From assembly GCF_009689585.1 (NCBI RefSeq), contig NZ_AP018694.1, positions 3,797,001 to 3,861,000 on the forward strand: 64,000 nucleotides of DNA. Direction: 5' to 3'. Below are positions 6,604-15,272 of the stretch, one piece after another. The DNA comes from Aquipluma nitroreducens (lineage in GTDB: Bacteria; Bacteroidota; Bacteroidia; Bacteroidales; Prolixibacteraceae). Positions within the stretch are counted from its first letter, which is position 1, and every line of letters starts with the position of its first letter. The translations under genes were made by a program, and so were the position numbers. Under the pieces are notes generated by a model, which saw only the letters and a program-made list of their open reading frames with translations, was not told the DNA's origin and made no database searches.

Positions 6604-8376
6604 TTAGTTTCTTCTGCGTCTTGGGCGATCGCTGCGGTCGTTGAACCCACCTTCGCGACTGCGTCCTTCTCTTGGTCGTCCGCCACCATATCCACCACCA
6701 CTGCCTTCCCTGCGGAATGATCCGCCTTCGCGTGAAGCGGGCTGTCCTTCGATGGATTGCACTTTGCCAATGTTGATGACATGGCCTTCAATCACCTGGT
6801 TGTTCAATGCATTAACCAGATCTTTTTCGAATGCGCTGTCAACCTCGAAGAATGAGAATTTACGTTGGATGTCAATTTTCCCGATTTCGATGTTCCTGCG
6901 GTTCGAATATTCGTTAATCAGGCCAATCAAACCCGAAGCATTTAGGTTTTGTTTCTTTCCGGCGTTAATGAACAGTTTGGTAAAGCTCATGCGGTCGCCA
7001 CTGCGTTCACTTCCGCGGTCGTTCCGTCCCATTGGATCGCGTCCTGCTTCAACCCTGATGTTCAAATCGCGTGCATTTTTATAATAATCAAGCAATTCGT
7101 TGAATTCGAGCGAAACAAAGTGTTTCACAATATCGCTGTGGGTCATACCCTCAAATTGATCCAGAATCTGTGGTAGGTATTTTTCAACCTGACCACTGCT
7201 GATGTCAACGTTCTTTACCCGTTCAATGAGGTGAAACAATTGTTTCTCAACAATTTCTTCGCCTCCCGGAACCATTTTGCGTTCAAATTTCTTGCGCGAA
7301 AGCTTTTCGATCTGTTTCAGTCGTCCAGTTTCCTTCATGTTAATGATGGTCACCGAAATACCGCTTTTGCCAGCTCTACCGGTACGTCCGCTACGGTGAA
7401 TGTACACTTCCGGATCGTCAGGCATCGAATAATTGATTACGTGGCTCAATTCGGTTACGTCCAGACCACGGGCAGCAACGTCGGTAGCAATCAGCATTTG
7501 CAGTTGTTTGCTGCGGAAACGGGCCATCACCTGGTCGCGCTGAGCCTGCGAAAGATCGCCGTGCAAAGCGTCGGCATTGTATCCGTCGGCCATAAACATC
7601 TCGGCAACATCACGGGTTTCCATGCGGGTGCGGCAGAATACAATGGCATAACAGTCGGGGTAATTGTCTGCAATACGTTTCAGCGTTGCATATTTATCTT
7701 TGGCATGAACCACATAATAATGGTGCTCAACGTTTTCAGCACCTGCATTACGTTTGCCAACCGACATTTCCAGCGCATTATTCAGATATTTCGATTTGAT
7801 TTCAGAAATACCTAATGGCATGGTGGCCGAAAACAGCAACGTTTGTTTCTCTGCCGGAGTGGTAGCGAGAATAGCGTCCAGTTCTTCCTTGAACCCCATT
7901 GTCAGCATTTCATCAGCTTCATCCAGGATCATCCAGCGAATGGCCGAAATGTTGAGCAATTTCCGGCGAATCAGGTCATGAACACGTCCGGGAGTACCCA
8001 CAACGATTTGCCCGCCCGATTTTAATTCCCTGATTTGTTTGGTAATGTCGGCACCACCATATACCGGAATAGTTTTAAAACCCGGAATGTATGCCGAAAA
8101 CTTGTCGAGGTCGCGGGTGATTTGCAGACACAATTCACGCGTTGGGCAAAGAATCAGCGACTGCACCTCTTTGATCTGCATCGAGATGTTGTTAATTACT
8201 GGTAGCCCGAATGCAGCAGTTTTACCTGTTCCGGTTTGTGCTAAAGCTACTAAATCTTGTGTTGAATTGATCAGGTGCGAAATGGTTTGCTCCTGAATAG
8301 GCGTAGGATTCTCAAATCCCATTTCTGCGATCGCCTTCAAAATTTCCGGTTTGAGGCCGGTTTCTTCAAATGTCAT
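6604..8376 (-). CDS. deaD: DEAD-box ATP-dependent RNA helicase
   Basis: The 590-residue product has all helicase motifs in order: Q motif (GFENPTPIQ, residues 20-28), Walker A AQTGTGKT (46-53), DEAD in MILDEADEML, SAT in LLFSATMP, and motif VI HRSGRTGRAG. A DbpA-like RNA-binding domain (TKLFINAGKK onward, roughly 465-545) and an Arg/Gly-rich tail follow. This architecture is that of DeaD/CsdA helicases, which unwind rRNA and mRNA structures in ribosome assembly and cold adaptation. The start MTFEETGLK places the Q motif at the usual distance. A leader of about 110 bases precedes it. It is the standard single-gene arrangement, with its own terminator at 6545-6584. Confidence 0.93.
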   Translation of the reverse strand: MTFEETGLKPEILKAIAEMGFENPTPIQEQTISHLINSTQDLVALAQTGTGKTAAFGLPVINNISMQIKEVQSLILCPTRELCLQITRDLDKFSAYIPGFKTIPVYGGADITKQIRELKSGGQIVVGTPGRVHDLIRRKLLNISAIRWMILDEADEMLTMGFKEELDAILATTPAEKQTLLFSATMPLGISEIKSKYLNNALEMSVGKRNAGAENVEHHYYVVHAKDKYATLKRIADNYPDCYAIVFCRTRMETRDVAEMFMADGYNADALHGDLSQAQRDQVMARFRSKQLQMLIATDVAARGLDVTELSHVINYSMPDDPEVYIHRSGRTGRAGKSGISVTIINMKETGRLKQIEKLSRKKFERKMVPGGEEIVEKQLFHLIERVKNVDISSGQVEKYLPQILDQFEGMTHSDIVKHFVSLEFNELLDYYKNARDLNIRVEAGRDPMGRNDRGSERSGDRMSFTKLFINAGKKQNLNASGLIGLINEYSNRRNIEIGKIDIQRKFSFFEVDSAFEKDLVNALNNQVIEGHVINIGKVQSIEGQPASREGGSFRREGSGGGYGGGRPREGRSREGGFNDRSDRPRRRRN

Positions 8377-8501
8377 AAATTTCCTTTAAAATTGTGAATC
8401 AGTAATACACTGATTCTTGCCAATGGAAGGAGACGGGTAGATGCTCCTGCCTTAAACCAGGCAAAAAGGAAATCCGACCCCTAAAATCTGTCGCAAAAGT
8501 A
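8377..8501 (-). promoter_or_regulatory. structured leader and putative promoter of deaD
   Basis: On the minus strand TACTTTTG (plus coordinates 8494-8501) fits the TAnnTTTG element and would start an mRNA leader of about 110 bases. The leader holds a hairpin with arms GAATCAGT (8396-8403) and ACTGATTC (8409-8416), a GCCTT/AGGC stem and purine-rich stretches. Helicase genes of this class often have structured leaders. Autoregulation is inference. The remaining bases to 8693 contain the promoter of the next plus-strand gene. Confidence 0.4.
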
Positions 8502-8661
8502 GTTTAATTTTTTGAAAAAATGTTATTCGACATTTTTTTGATTCGAACGATGCGCGGTTTTAACACAAAGAAAATATGGTGAAGCCTCCGGAAAGCGCTT
8601 GTTTTCAGTTAAGCTATTCTTATGATTTGAAATATTTGTTCACGTTTAGCCGTTTTAGGGT

Positions 8662-8669
8662 TATCTTTG
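8662..8669 (+). promoter_or_regulatory. putative -7 element of the large lipoprotein gene
   Basis: TATCTTTG fits TAnnTTTG and lies 24 bases before the ATG at 8694. A TTTG at 8635-8638 could act as the -33 box with a slightly long 23-base spacer. Confidence 0.5.
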
Positions 8670-8693
8670 AACCCTGAATAAAAGCAAAATATC

Positions 8694-10577
8694 ATGAGTG
8701 GTTTTAATGTGCGTTTGAGGCTGACAACGTTCGCAATAGCAGCGATTTTTCTGGGCTTAGCCTCCTGTGGCAATCGGTCGGAGAGTGGAAAGGCTGTTGC
8801 CGATTCTAAATCTTCAGTTGATGTTCCTGAAGAAGTAAATCAGGATGATGCTGCGCAAGCCGTTGTTGCGTTGTTGGTTTCGCCTGAAAATCCACGCCCT
8901 GGACAAGTGTTTCGCGTGATGGTAACCGGTGGAAAAGACATCAGGAAAGCAGAAGTTAAAGTAAAAAGTTCTTCAGGAACAATAAAATTGGAGAAAAGCA
9001 AAAGCGGTGACGGTTTGTCTTATTGGCAGATTGCTGAATTTAAAGCCGGTACTGACGGAAAATATCACGTTTCAGTGGATGGAAATAGTGCGGCTAGTTT
9101 GGATTTTCAGGTAACGGCCAAACCCTTGCAGTCGTCGTCGAATATGGTGTGGAAAACCATGCAAAGTTGGAATGGCAAGACGGAAGCGCTTTATTCTGCC
9201 TGGATAAATGCTTTGTTTCAGGATTCGAATGAAAGTGCATCGTGGAAAGCTTTGAACGAAACGACCGAGAATAAGGAAAATAACTTCCTTTACAATTATC
9301 TTTCGTTGGGCGAGGATGACGCTTCCGGAAAGATCAAGGTGCTAATGACACCCGATTGTGCGGATAACCCTTTTTATCTGCGGGCTTATTTCTCGTGGAA
9401 ACTTGGGCTTCCATTTGGCTATCATGAATGTGATCGTGGTTACCTGGGTAAGGCTCCCCATACCGGACGTTGGATCACCAATGAGACAATTATTTCTAAA
9501 ACGAATCCCACACAGAAATTCAATACTTTTGCACGAATGATCATGAATGGTGTTCATTCGGGAACTGCCAGGACTGCTTTTGCCGATGAAAGTTCCGACT
9601 ACTATCCAATTCCGCTTACTCATTCGGCTTTGCGCCCTGGAGCTGTATTCGCCGATCCGTATGGTCATACCCTGATTCTTGTACGAACCATTCCTCAAAC
9701 CAGCGATAGTCCGGGAGTGCTTCTGGCAGTTGATGCACAGCCTGACAAAACAGTCGCGATTAAACGATTCTGGAAGGGTAATTTTCTATTCAATACAAAC
9801 AACAAGGAAGTGATCGGAGAACCCGGATTTAAAGCCTTTCGCCCGATTGTTGAGAGTAATGGAAAGCTGAGACTTTTGAAGTCAACTGAGATCAATGCAA
9901 ATTCCGAATTAGTTCCGTTTTCACTTCAGCAAAAGGGAATGGAAAGCACAAAATTCTATCAATCCATGGAGCGGGTTATTAATCCGAAACCAATGGATCC
10001 GGAAATGGCTTTACTCGATTTGATCAATGCCTTGAATGAACAGTTGAATGTGAGGATTAACTCGGTTGGAACTGGCGAAGAATATATGAAATCACATCCG
10101 GGCACGGTTGTCCCAATGCCTGGCGGAACTTCCGGAGTATTTCAGGCCGGTGGTCAGTGGGAAGATTTTTCGACACCAAACCGCGATTTAAGGTTGCTGA
10201 TTGCGATGGACGCTGTTCAGGATTTTCCGAATAAGATTGTTCGTTCTCCTGATGACTTTAAAATACCTATGCTTCAGTCTCCGGAAAAAGTGAAGAGAAA
10301 TCTGGAAGAGCTTTTAGCGAAAAAAGCGAATGAACTTTCGATCACCTATACCCGCTCCAATGGCAGTAAGCAAACCCTGACCATTGCAGAAATTCTGAAA
10401 CGAAAAGAAGCTTTTGAAATGGCATATAACCCGAATGACGGTCCTGAAATTCGTTGGGGTGCGCCCGAAAAAAGCGAAGAACGTTCAACCTGTATACGGC
10501 ACGTGCCGGCCAATCAACTTGCAACTATGAATAAAGTTCGTGTGTGGTTTCAGAAACGATTGCATCCACCAACATAA
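8694..10577 (+). CDS. large exported lipoprotein of unknown function
   Basis: The 627-residue product has a lipoprotein signal peptide (MSGFNVRLRLTTFAIAAIFL, lipobox LASC near residue 26). Residues about 55-140 look like an Ig-like beta domain (SPENPRPGQVFRVMVTGGKD). The central part has a CADNPFYLRAYFSWKLGLP segment, a YHECDRGYLG segment, and later FADPYGHTLILV and LLAVDAQPD. The order Cys, then His in a GHT strand, then Asp resembles transglutaminase/NlpC-like hydrolases, but I cannot assign a family and no catalytic role is claimed. The C-terminal quarter is rich in charged helices. It stands alone between two divergent or convergent units and is probably periplasmic or outer-membrane anchored. 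Confidence 0.75.
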   Translation: MSGFNVRLRLTTFAIAAIFLGLASCGNRSESGKAVADSKSSVDVPEEVNQDDAAQAVVALLVSPENPRPGQVFRVMVTGGKDIRKAEVKVKSSSGTIKLEKSKSGDGLSYWQIAEFKAGTDGKYHVSVDGNSAASLDFQVTAKPLQSSSNMVWKTMQSWNGKTEALYSAWINALFQDSNESASWKALNETTENKENNFLYNYLSLGEDDASGKIKVLMTPDCADNPFYLRAYFSWKLGLPFGYHECDRGYLGKAPHTGRWITNETIISKTNPTQKFNTFARMIMNGVHSGTARTAFADESSDYYPIPLTHSALRPGAVFADPYGHTLILVRTIPQTSDSPGVLLAVDAQPDKTVAIKRFWKGNFLFNTNNKEVIGEPGFKAFRPIVESNGKLRLLKSTEINANSELVPFSLQQKGMESTKFYQSMERVINPKPMDPEMALLDLINALNEQLNVRINSVGTGEEYMKSHPGTVVPMPGGTSGVFQAGGQWEDFSTPNRDLRLLIAMDAVQDFPNKIVRSPDDFKIPMLQSPEKVKRNLEELLAKKANELSITYTRSNGSKQTLTIAEILKRKEAFEMAYNPNDGPEIRWGAPEKSEERSTCIRHVPANQLATMNKVRVWFQKRLHPPT

Positions 10578-10596
10578 AACTTATTTGTTTCGTGAT

Positions 10597-10646
10597 GCGG
10601 GTTACGGGTTGGATTCTCGTAACTTGCAACTCGTAACCCGTAACAT
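10597..10646. repeat. dispersed intergenic repeat (GTAACCCG type), copy 1
   Basis: GTTACGGGTT (10601-10610) and AACCCGTAAC (10635-10644) form an inverted repeat around a CGTAAC-rich spacer. Related words (GCAACCCGTAAC) recur at 54141 and 57511, each in a gap between genes. Confidence 0.65.
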
Positions 10647-10656
10647 TTTTTTCTCA

Positions 10657-11085
10657 TCATTCCTCCATAATCAAACTTCCCTGTTCGTCGAATTCCCAGA
10701 AGGGCGCCCAGGCAATTTCCCACGTATGTCCGTCAGGATCGGCAAAATAGGAATCGTATCCGCCCCAGAACGTATCGCGCGGTTCTACCAGCGATTTTGC
10801 TCCGGCGATAATCGCTTTCTGGTGGGTTTCTTCCAATTCTTCGCGGGTTTTGGTATTAATTGCCAACGTAACTCCTGAAAATCCGGAGCGTTCGGCAGGA
10901 ATTCCGACATCTTCAGCCAATAAGTGCATGGGGTAAAGTGCAAGTACGATTCCACCGTGATGGAAAAATACAATCTGGTCACTGCTGCCTTTTGCCGGTT
11001 TCCAGCCCAATGCATCCTGATAAAACTGCCGCGAGCGCGGAAGATCGGCAACTCCAAGGGTAACAATGTTTAAACGTGGTTTCAT
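10657..11085 (-). CDS. VOC-family (glyoxalase/bleomycin resistance-like) protein
   Basis: The 142-residue product has the two beta-alpha-beta-beta-beta modules of the vicinal oxygen chelate fold. It starts with NIVTLGVADLPRSRQFYQDALGW, typical of the first module, and ends with YFADPDGHTWEIAWAP, which carries the usual metal-binding E of the last strand. The FADPDGH motif is diagnostic. Substrate cannot be predicted for this family from sequence alone. The gene is separated by 24 bases from the TfoX-C gene upstream on the same strand, and the two may form a small operon. Confidence 0.88.
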   Translation of the reverse strand: MKPRLNIVTLGVADLPRSRQFYQDALGWKPAKGSSDQIVFFHHGGIVLALYPMHLLAEDVGIPAERSGFSGVTLAINTKTREELEETHQKAIIAGAKSLVEPRDTFWGGYDSYFADPDGHTWEIAWAPFWEFDEQGSLIMEE

Positions 11086-11109
11086 AGCTGAGTTTTCCTG
11101 ATTACTTTT

Positions 11110-11379
11110 TTATATCCTTCGGAGATGGAGAAACTCCTTCAACTCTTCCTTTCGTTCTTGCGGCAAATTGTGCCATCGGATTCCTTGTACTGCACCTTCT
11201 AATGCTTGCAACATACTCAAACAAGCAGTTTCGTCAATGGTTTGCAGCCGAACAAAAGCCTGTTCACTGCCAAGGGCTTTTAGTTCTTCCGGAGAGGTAA
11301 TCCCAACCTCAATGAGTTTTTCTGCAACGACTTTGCCAATGTTTTTCATTTGGGTTAAATTTTCGATTTTTGAATCCAT
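11110..11379 (-). CDS. TfoX C-terminal-domain protein
   Basis: The 89-residue product matches the TfoX C-terminal domain, a helix-hairpin-helix-like fold. Visible signs are NIGKVVAEKLIEVGITSPEELKALG near the start and the LEGAVQGIRWHNLPQERKEELKEFL end. In gamma-proteobacteria TfoX controls competence, but stand-alone C-terminal domains occur widely in Bacteroidota with no known role, so no competence function is inferred. It lies upstream of the VOC gene and is divergent from the isoprenoid locus that starts at 11593. Confidence 0.85.
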   Translation of the reverse strand: MDSKIENLTQMKNIGKVVAEKLIEVGITSPEELKALGSEQAFVRLQTIDETACLSMLQALEGAVQGIRWHNLPQERKEELKEFLHLRRI

Positions 11380-11592
11380 TGAAGGTGATTTTGGATTGAT
11401 AACAAAGATAAATAAAGCATTCTAAATTTTCACAACTCAACAAACTTAGGTACTTTATTGCTTAGGAACTCAGGAACTTTCTTTGATTTTCTCTAATGTT
11501 TGTTAATGATTTCATTTTATCCGCCGATCTTCTTTTCTGTCGTTCGGATTTTTGGTTTATTTATACTGAATTCCTAAATCGGATTAAATTCT

Positions 11593-12366
11593 ATGAGTAA
11601 ATCGTGTATTCTCTTCTGCAATTGTGGTGCGGGTGTAATTACTTTGGAAAAATCGCAACAAATCAAATCCAGTCTTGAAACTCTTGATGCTGATGTTTAT
11701 CAGCTCGATGATTTTTGTGGAATTGTTTTGGGTAGAAAGGATTTTATCCGGGCGATTGATCAACAATACGAGCGAAAAATAATGATCGCCTGTTATCCAC
11801 GAGCGATTAAAAACCTGCTGACTCAAAACGATCTGGAATTTTCAGGATTGGAAGTCTTGAATTTCAGGGAATTGACGGCTGGTGAAATTGAATCAAAATT
11901 GCAGAAGGATTATTCGTTTGCAGAAGGAAAAGTTTCTGAAACACGGATTGAAAGTGGGTTAGATGTTCCTGCCTGGTATCCGGTAATCGATCAGCCATTG
12001 TGCATCGATTGTGGAAAATGTTTCAAATTTTGCTTGTTCGGTGTTTATACTTTTGGCGACAAAAAGCTGAAGGTAGTTAATCCATTGGCTTGCAAAAATA
12101 ATTGCCCGGCTTGCGGTCGAAACTGTCCAACTTCGGCGATCATTTTCCCGAGACTGAAAGAAGGCGGAGTTTTGGCTGGCGCAGAGCCGGGAACAGAAGT
12201 AAAATCAAAAGGCTTGGCTGCTGACATAAATATGATCTCAACGCTGAAACAGCGCTCGGCATTACGGAGGAATATTTTCAGGGCTGGATTGGTCGAGCAG
12301 GCTGAAGCTGAACGGCAGAAAGCATTAGACGAATTGAAGAATACGTCCAAAGGATTGAAGATGTAG
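11593..12366 (+). CDS. 4Fe-4S ferredoxin-domain protein, first gene of the isoprenoid locus
   Basis: The 257-residue soluble protein has two parts. The N-terminus (CILFCNCGAGVITLEKSQQI) has the CxCG pattern seen at the start of HdrA-like redox proteins, followed by an alpha/beta domain. From about residue 137 a two-cluster ferredoxin module follows: CIDCGKCFKFC, then CKNNCPACGRNCP near 167-178. A charged helix ends the protein. It probably passes electrons to a partner, and the radical SAM gene starting 46 bases later is the obvious candidate. I know no characterised homologue with this combination. Its start ATG is 166 bases from any other gene, so a promoter is expected in the gap 11426-11592. 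Confidence 0.78.
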   Translation: MSKSCILFCNCGAGVITLEKSQQIKSSLETLDADVYQLDDFCGIVLGRKDFIRAIDQQYERKIMIACYPRAIKNLLTQNDLEFSGLEVLNFRELTAGEIESKLQKDYSFAEGKVSETRIESGLDVPAWYPVIDQPLCIDCGKCFKFCLFGVYTFGDKKLKVVNPLACKNNCPACGRNCPTSAIIFPRLKEGGVLAGAEPGTEVKSKGLAADINMISTLKQRSALRRNIFRAGLVEQAEAERQKALDELKNTSKGLKM

Positions 12367-12389
12367 GGTCAGGACATGTCCTGACCCTA
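12364..12389. repeat. perfect 26-bp palindrome spanning the stop codon
   Basis: TAGGGTCAGGACA is followed immediately by its exact complement, with no loop. The first three bases are the stop codon of the ferredoxin gene. There is no T run, so it is either a mobile palindromic repeat or an operator-like site between the first two genes of the locus. Confidence 0.75.
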
Positions 12390-12412
12390 CCAGATAACAC
12401 ATACAATTGCAA

Positions 12413-13594
12413 ATGGGATTATTAAAAAACATACTGATCCGGAGCGACAGGAAATGCTTGTACAAGTTTGTTGTAAACATGGGCATCAAAGGTTCCATGT
12501 CGTTTGCGAGGTTTCAGAAACGGCAAAAGAAAGGTGAGTTTTTCCCGGCCTTTAATTTTATTTCGGTTACCGACGATTGCAACCTGAATTGCCAGGGCTG
12601 CTGGGTGATGGGAAAGGAGAAAAACAGCCGTCTGAAGCCCGAACAAGTTGACCGGATCATCGATGATACAAAAAAAATGGGCTCCTATTTCTTCGGAATT
12701 TTGGGTGGCGAGCCTTTGTTGTATAAACCACTTCCGCAGATATTCAAAAAACATTCGGATTGCTATTTTCAGTTGTTTACCAACGGAACACTCATTACTC
12801 CTGAAGTGGCGGAAACATTGCGCCAGTGTGCTAATGTGACTCCGCTCATCAGTTTTGAAGGTGACGAGCAAGTCGCCGACGTGCGCCGTGGTGGAAAAGA
12901 TGTGTTTCAATCGGCGAATACTGGAATCGATAACTGTGTCAAAGCAGGTCTGATAACCGGAGTAGCCATCAGCGTTTGCAAGTCGAACCTCGAAATGGCC
13001 ATGTCGCCTCAATTTATCCAAGCACTGATTGATAAAGGAGTTGCTTATTTGTGGTACTACATTTATCGCCCGGTTGGACATCAACCCAATTACGAACTGG
13101 CGCTTAGTTCCGATGAAATCCGCCAGCTTCGCCAGCACATGGTTGATGCCCGGATGAAATACAGCATTGCGATTATTGATACCTATTGGGATGCTGATGG
13201 AAAAGGCATGTGTCCGGCTGCTGAAGGCCTGAGCCACCACATCAATGCTTCGGGATATGTCGAGCCTTGTCCGATCATTCAATTTGCAACCGATCATGTT
13301 GACGAAAAATCGTTGGATCGCCTGTATGCCGAATCTGGATTTCTGGGCGATTTCAGGACGCAGATTCAACAAAAAACAAAAGGTTGTGTTGTGATGGAAG
13401 ATCCGCGCTGGCTGGCCGAATTTGTACAAAAGCATAATGCTAAAAATACATCAGGACGAAAAGGTGAACTCGAACGATTGCAATTGGCTACTGAAGCCAA
13501 CAGTCATGGTTCGTGTGAAGTAATTCCGGAGAAAAGCCGGATTTACCGCTTTGCCAAGAAACGGGCATTTTTCGGACTGGGAGCTTATGGATAA
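12413..13594 (+). CDS. radical SAM protein with extra cysteine motif (SPASM-like)
   Basis: The roughly 393-residue enzyme has the radical SAM CxxxCxxC motif (CNLNCQGC, residues about 56-63), a GGEPLLY motif for SAM binding and a TNGTLIT strand. Later cysteines (GKGMCPAAEG, GYVEPCPII, KGCVVMEDP, HGSCEVIP) could bind an auxiliary cluster, as in SPASM proteins. The opening segment with KGSMSFARFQKRQKKG resembles the HpnH-type and peptide-modifying branches, but it is not clearly either. The ATG at 12413 is preferred over an in-frame TTG at 12407. The neighbouring ferredoxin could be its electron donor. An isoprenoid substrate is suggested only by context. Confidence 0.85.
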   Translation: MGLLKNILIRSDRKCLYKFVVNMGIKGSMSFARFQKRQKKGEFFPAFNFISVTDDCNLNCQGCWVMGKEKNSRLKPEQVDRIIDDTKKMGSYFFGILGGEPLLYKPLPQIFKKHSDCYFQLFTNGTLITPEVAETLRQCANVTPLISFEGDEQVADVRRGGKDVFQSANTGIDNCVKAGLITGVAISVCKSNLEMAMSPQFIQALIDKGVAYLWYYIYRPVGHQPNYELALSSDEIRQLRQHMVDARMKYSIAIIDTYWDADGKGMCPAAEGLSHHINASGYVEPCPIIQFATDHVDEKSLDRLYAESGFLGDFRTQIQQKTKGCVVMEDPRWLAEFVQKHNAKNTSGRKGELERLQLATEANSHGSCEVIPEKSRIYRFAKKRAFFGLGAYG

Positions 13595-13611
13595 AAAGTT
13601 CCGAGTAAGCT

Positions 13612-13680
13612 AGAGATTGGAGTGCCTAAAGTACTTCAAACCTAACTCTAGGCACTCCGAACTTTAGGCACTTCGAACTT
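13612..13680. repeat. AGTGCCTAAAGT-type intergenic repeat
   Basis: The gap before the fusion gene contains GAGTGCCTAAAGT, TAGGCACTCCGAACTTTA and GGCACTTCGAACTT in direct and inverted arrangement, so several alternative hairpins are possible. Repeats of this composition are common between genes in Bacteroidota. It may add a processing or pausing site within the operon. Confidence 0.6.
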
Positions 13681-13690
13681 AAAATTTGAA

Positions 13691-15262
13691 ATGAAGATTA
13701 AAGAAAACATACTGTCAGTTCCTGAAGAGGCTTTAACGAGGAATCGGTTGAGAAAAGCGGCACGCGATCTTATCGTAGAGCGGGGCATTTTGCCTCCGGC
13801 AAGCTTCACGCTGATTAGTCAGTTGGCTGATGAGGTGATTGCATTGACCGATACCGATACGAGCTTTCGTGAATTCGCTATGGTGGTTTGCGGAAACGAG
13901 ATTTGGCGGCCAATAGTGGCAGCAACTCCCTATAATCGCAGGCTTTTGCTCTTGCCTCAATGCCTGAAAAATAATAGCAATTGCAATGCGGTTATCGACG
14001 AGTTGGGTTTGATTTGTGCCGGTTGCCAAAGTTGCCAGATTGATTCGATTTTGCAAAAGGCCGAATCGCTTGGTTATGCCACTCTTGTTGCAGAAGGAAC
14101 GACAGTGGCTGTTAGTTTGGTTCAGGAAGGAACAATTGATGCCGTGATAGGCGTAAGTTGCATGTCGGTGCTTCAGAAGTCGTTCGAGCCTGTTTCGCGA
14201 GCTGCGGTCCCTGTAATTGGTATTCCGCTTTTGTTTGAAGGTTGCGCCGAAACCGATGTTGATGGCCGCTGGTTAAATGATGAGTTGATCGCTTTTCAGG
14301 ATAACGAACAATTCCGGAGCCTGTCAGTTTCAGCTTTGAAGGAAACGGTAAAGCAATTTTTTACTGAAGATACCCTTTCGAAAGCTTTTGATTCAATCGA
14401 TGATCGAACCTGTCAATTGGCCATTCAGTCGATGTTAACAGGTGGCCAGCGAATTCGTCCGCTGTTGACGGCATTGGCTTATTCGGCCTACGCTGCAACT
14501 GTTTCTGACGAATTAATGGCTTCACTTTCGCTGGTGGTTGAATGTTTCCACAAGGCATCACTCATTCACGACGATGTGGAAGACAACGACGATTTTCGTT
14601 ACGACACCGAAACCATTCATAAGCAAAATGGTATCCCAGTTGCGATCAACACCGGCGATTTTTTGCTTGGAGAAGGCTACGAATTACTCGGAAAACTCCC
14701 GATTGAACCGACTAAAATGGCTGCCTGTTATCAGTTGGTGGCTTCCGGACATGTGGCCTTGTCGCTCGGACAAGGAGCCGATTTGCTGGCCAGTTCGCAA
14801 AAAACCATTCTTCCACTCGATCAGCAACTCGAAATTTTTGAACGGAAAACGGGCTCGGCTATTCGTGTGGCTTTGCTGCTTGGAGCGGTTGCTGCCAATG
14901 CTCCTGAATGCGATTTGGCTATTCTGAAAACATTTTCAGGATATTTCGGAATGGCCTATCAAATAAAAGACGATCTGGATGAATTCCGTGACGCCAACGA
15001 ACATACACAAACGGCTGATTATCCTTTGTTACTTTCAATATTGGCTGAAAATTTGGAAGAATCTCAGTTGACAAACCTTCGCCTGATTTATGCTGAAAAT
15101 GATCGTTTACAAATTTCAGCATTGATCCTTGAGCATGAGATTGATCGGAAAGCCGAAGTTTTACTTCAGGAATACACCGATAAAGCCTACCGCGAACTCG
15201 ACAAAATTGAAAATTTGAAGATGAGATTGAGTTTGTACACCGTGCTGGGCAAAATATTTTGA
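13691..15262 (+). CDS. DUF116-polyprenyl diphosphate synthase fusion
   Basis: Two domains are visible in 523 residues. Residues about 15-210 match DUF116, with its cysteine-rich part CLKNNSNC (91-98) and CAGCQSC (109-115), then VIGVSCMSVLQKSFEP. Residues about 220-523 are an all-alpha trans-prenyl diphosphate synthase: GGQRIRP, the first Asp-rich motif HDDVEDND (about 292-299), and the second motif IKDDLDEFRD (about 427). Both Mg-binding motifs are intact. Such enzymes condense isopentenyl diphosphate with allylic diphosphates to C10-C20 or longer chains. Chain length is not predictable here. The DUF116 cysteines may bind a metal or Fe-S cluster, which would link prenyl synthesis to the upstream redox genes. 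Confidence 0.88.
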   Translation: MKIKENILSVPEEALTRNRLRKAARDLIVERGILPPASFTLISQLADEVIALTDTDTSFREFAMVVCGNEIWRPIVAATPYNRRLLLLPQCLKNNSNCNAVIDELGLICAGCQSCQIDSILQKAESLGYATLVAEGTTVAVSLVQEGTIDAVIGVSCMSVLQKSFEPVSRAAVPVIGIPLLFEGCAETDVDGRWLNDELIAFQDNEQFRSLSVSALKETVKQFFTEDTLSKAFDSIDDRTCQLAIQSMLTGGQRIRPLLTALAYSAYAATVSDELMASLSLVVECFHKASLIHDDVEDNDDFRYDTETIHKQNGIPVAINTGDFLLGEGYELLGKLPIEPTKMAACYQLVASGHVALSLGQGADLLASSQKTILPLDQQLEIFERKTGSAIRVALLLGAVAANAPECDLAILKTFSGYFGMAYQIKDDLDEFRDANEHTQTADYPLLLSILAENLEESQLTNLRLIYAENDRLQISALILEHEIDRKAEVLLQEYTDKAYRELDKIENLKMRLSLYTVLGKIF

Positions 15263-15272
15263 TTCTTCGATT

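Noticed and set aside
7231-7815. 194-codon ORF antisense to the DEAD-box helicase
   Set aside because: It is a shadow of deaD, whose motifs occupy the same bases. No family features are present.
12422-13435. 337-codon ORF antisense to the radical SAM gene
   Set aside because: It mirrors the third-position pattern of the real gene on the plus strand, has no recognisable domain and no own start context. The plus-strand frame has clear radical SAM motifs.
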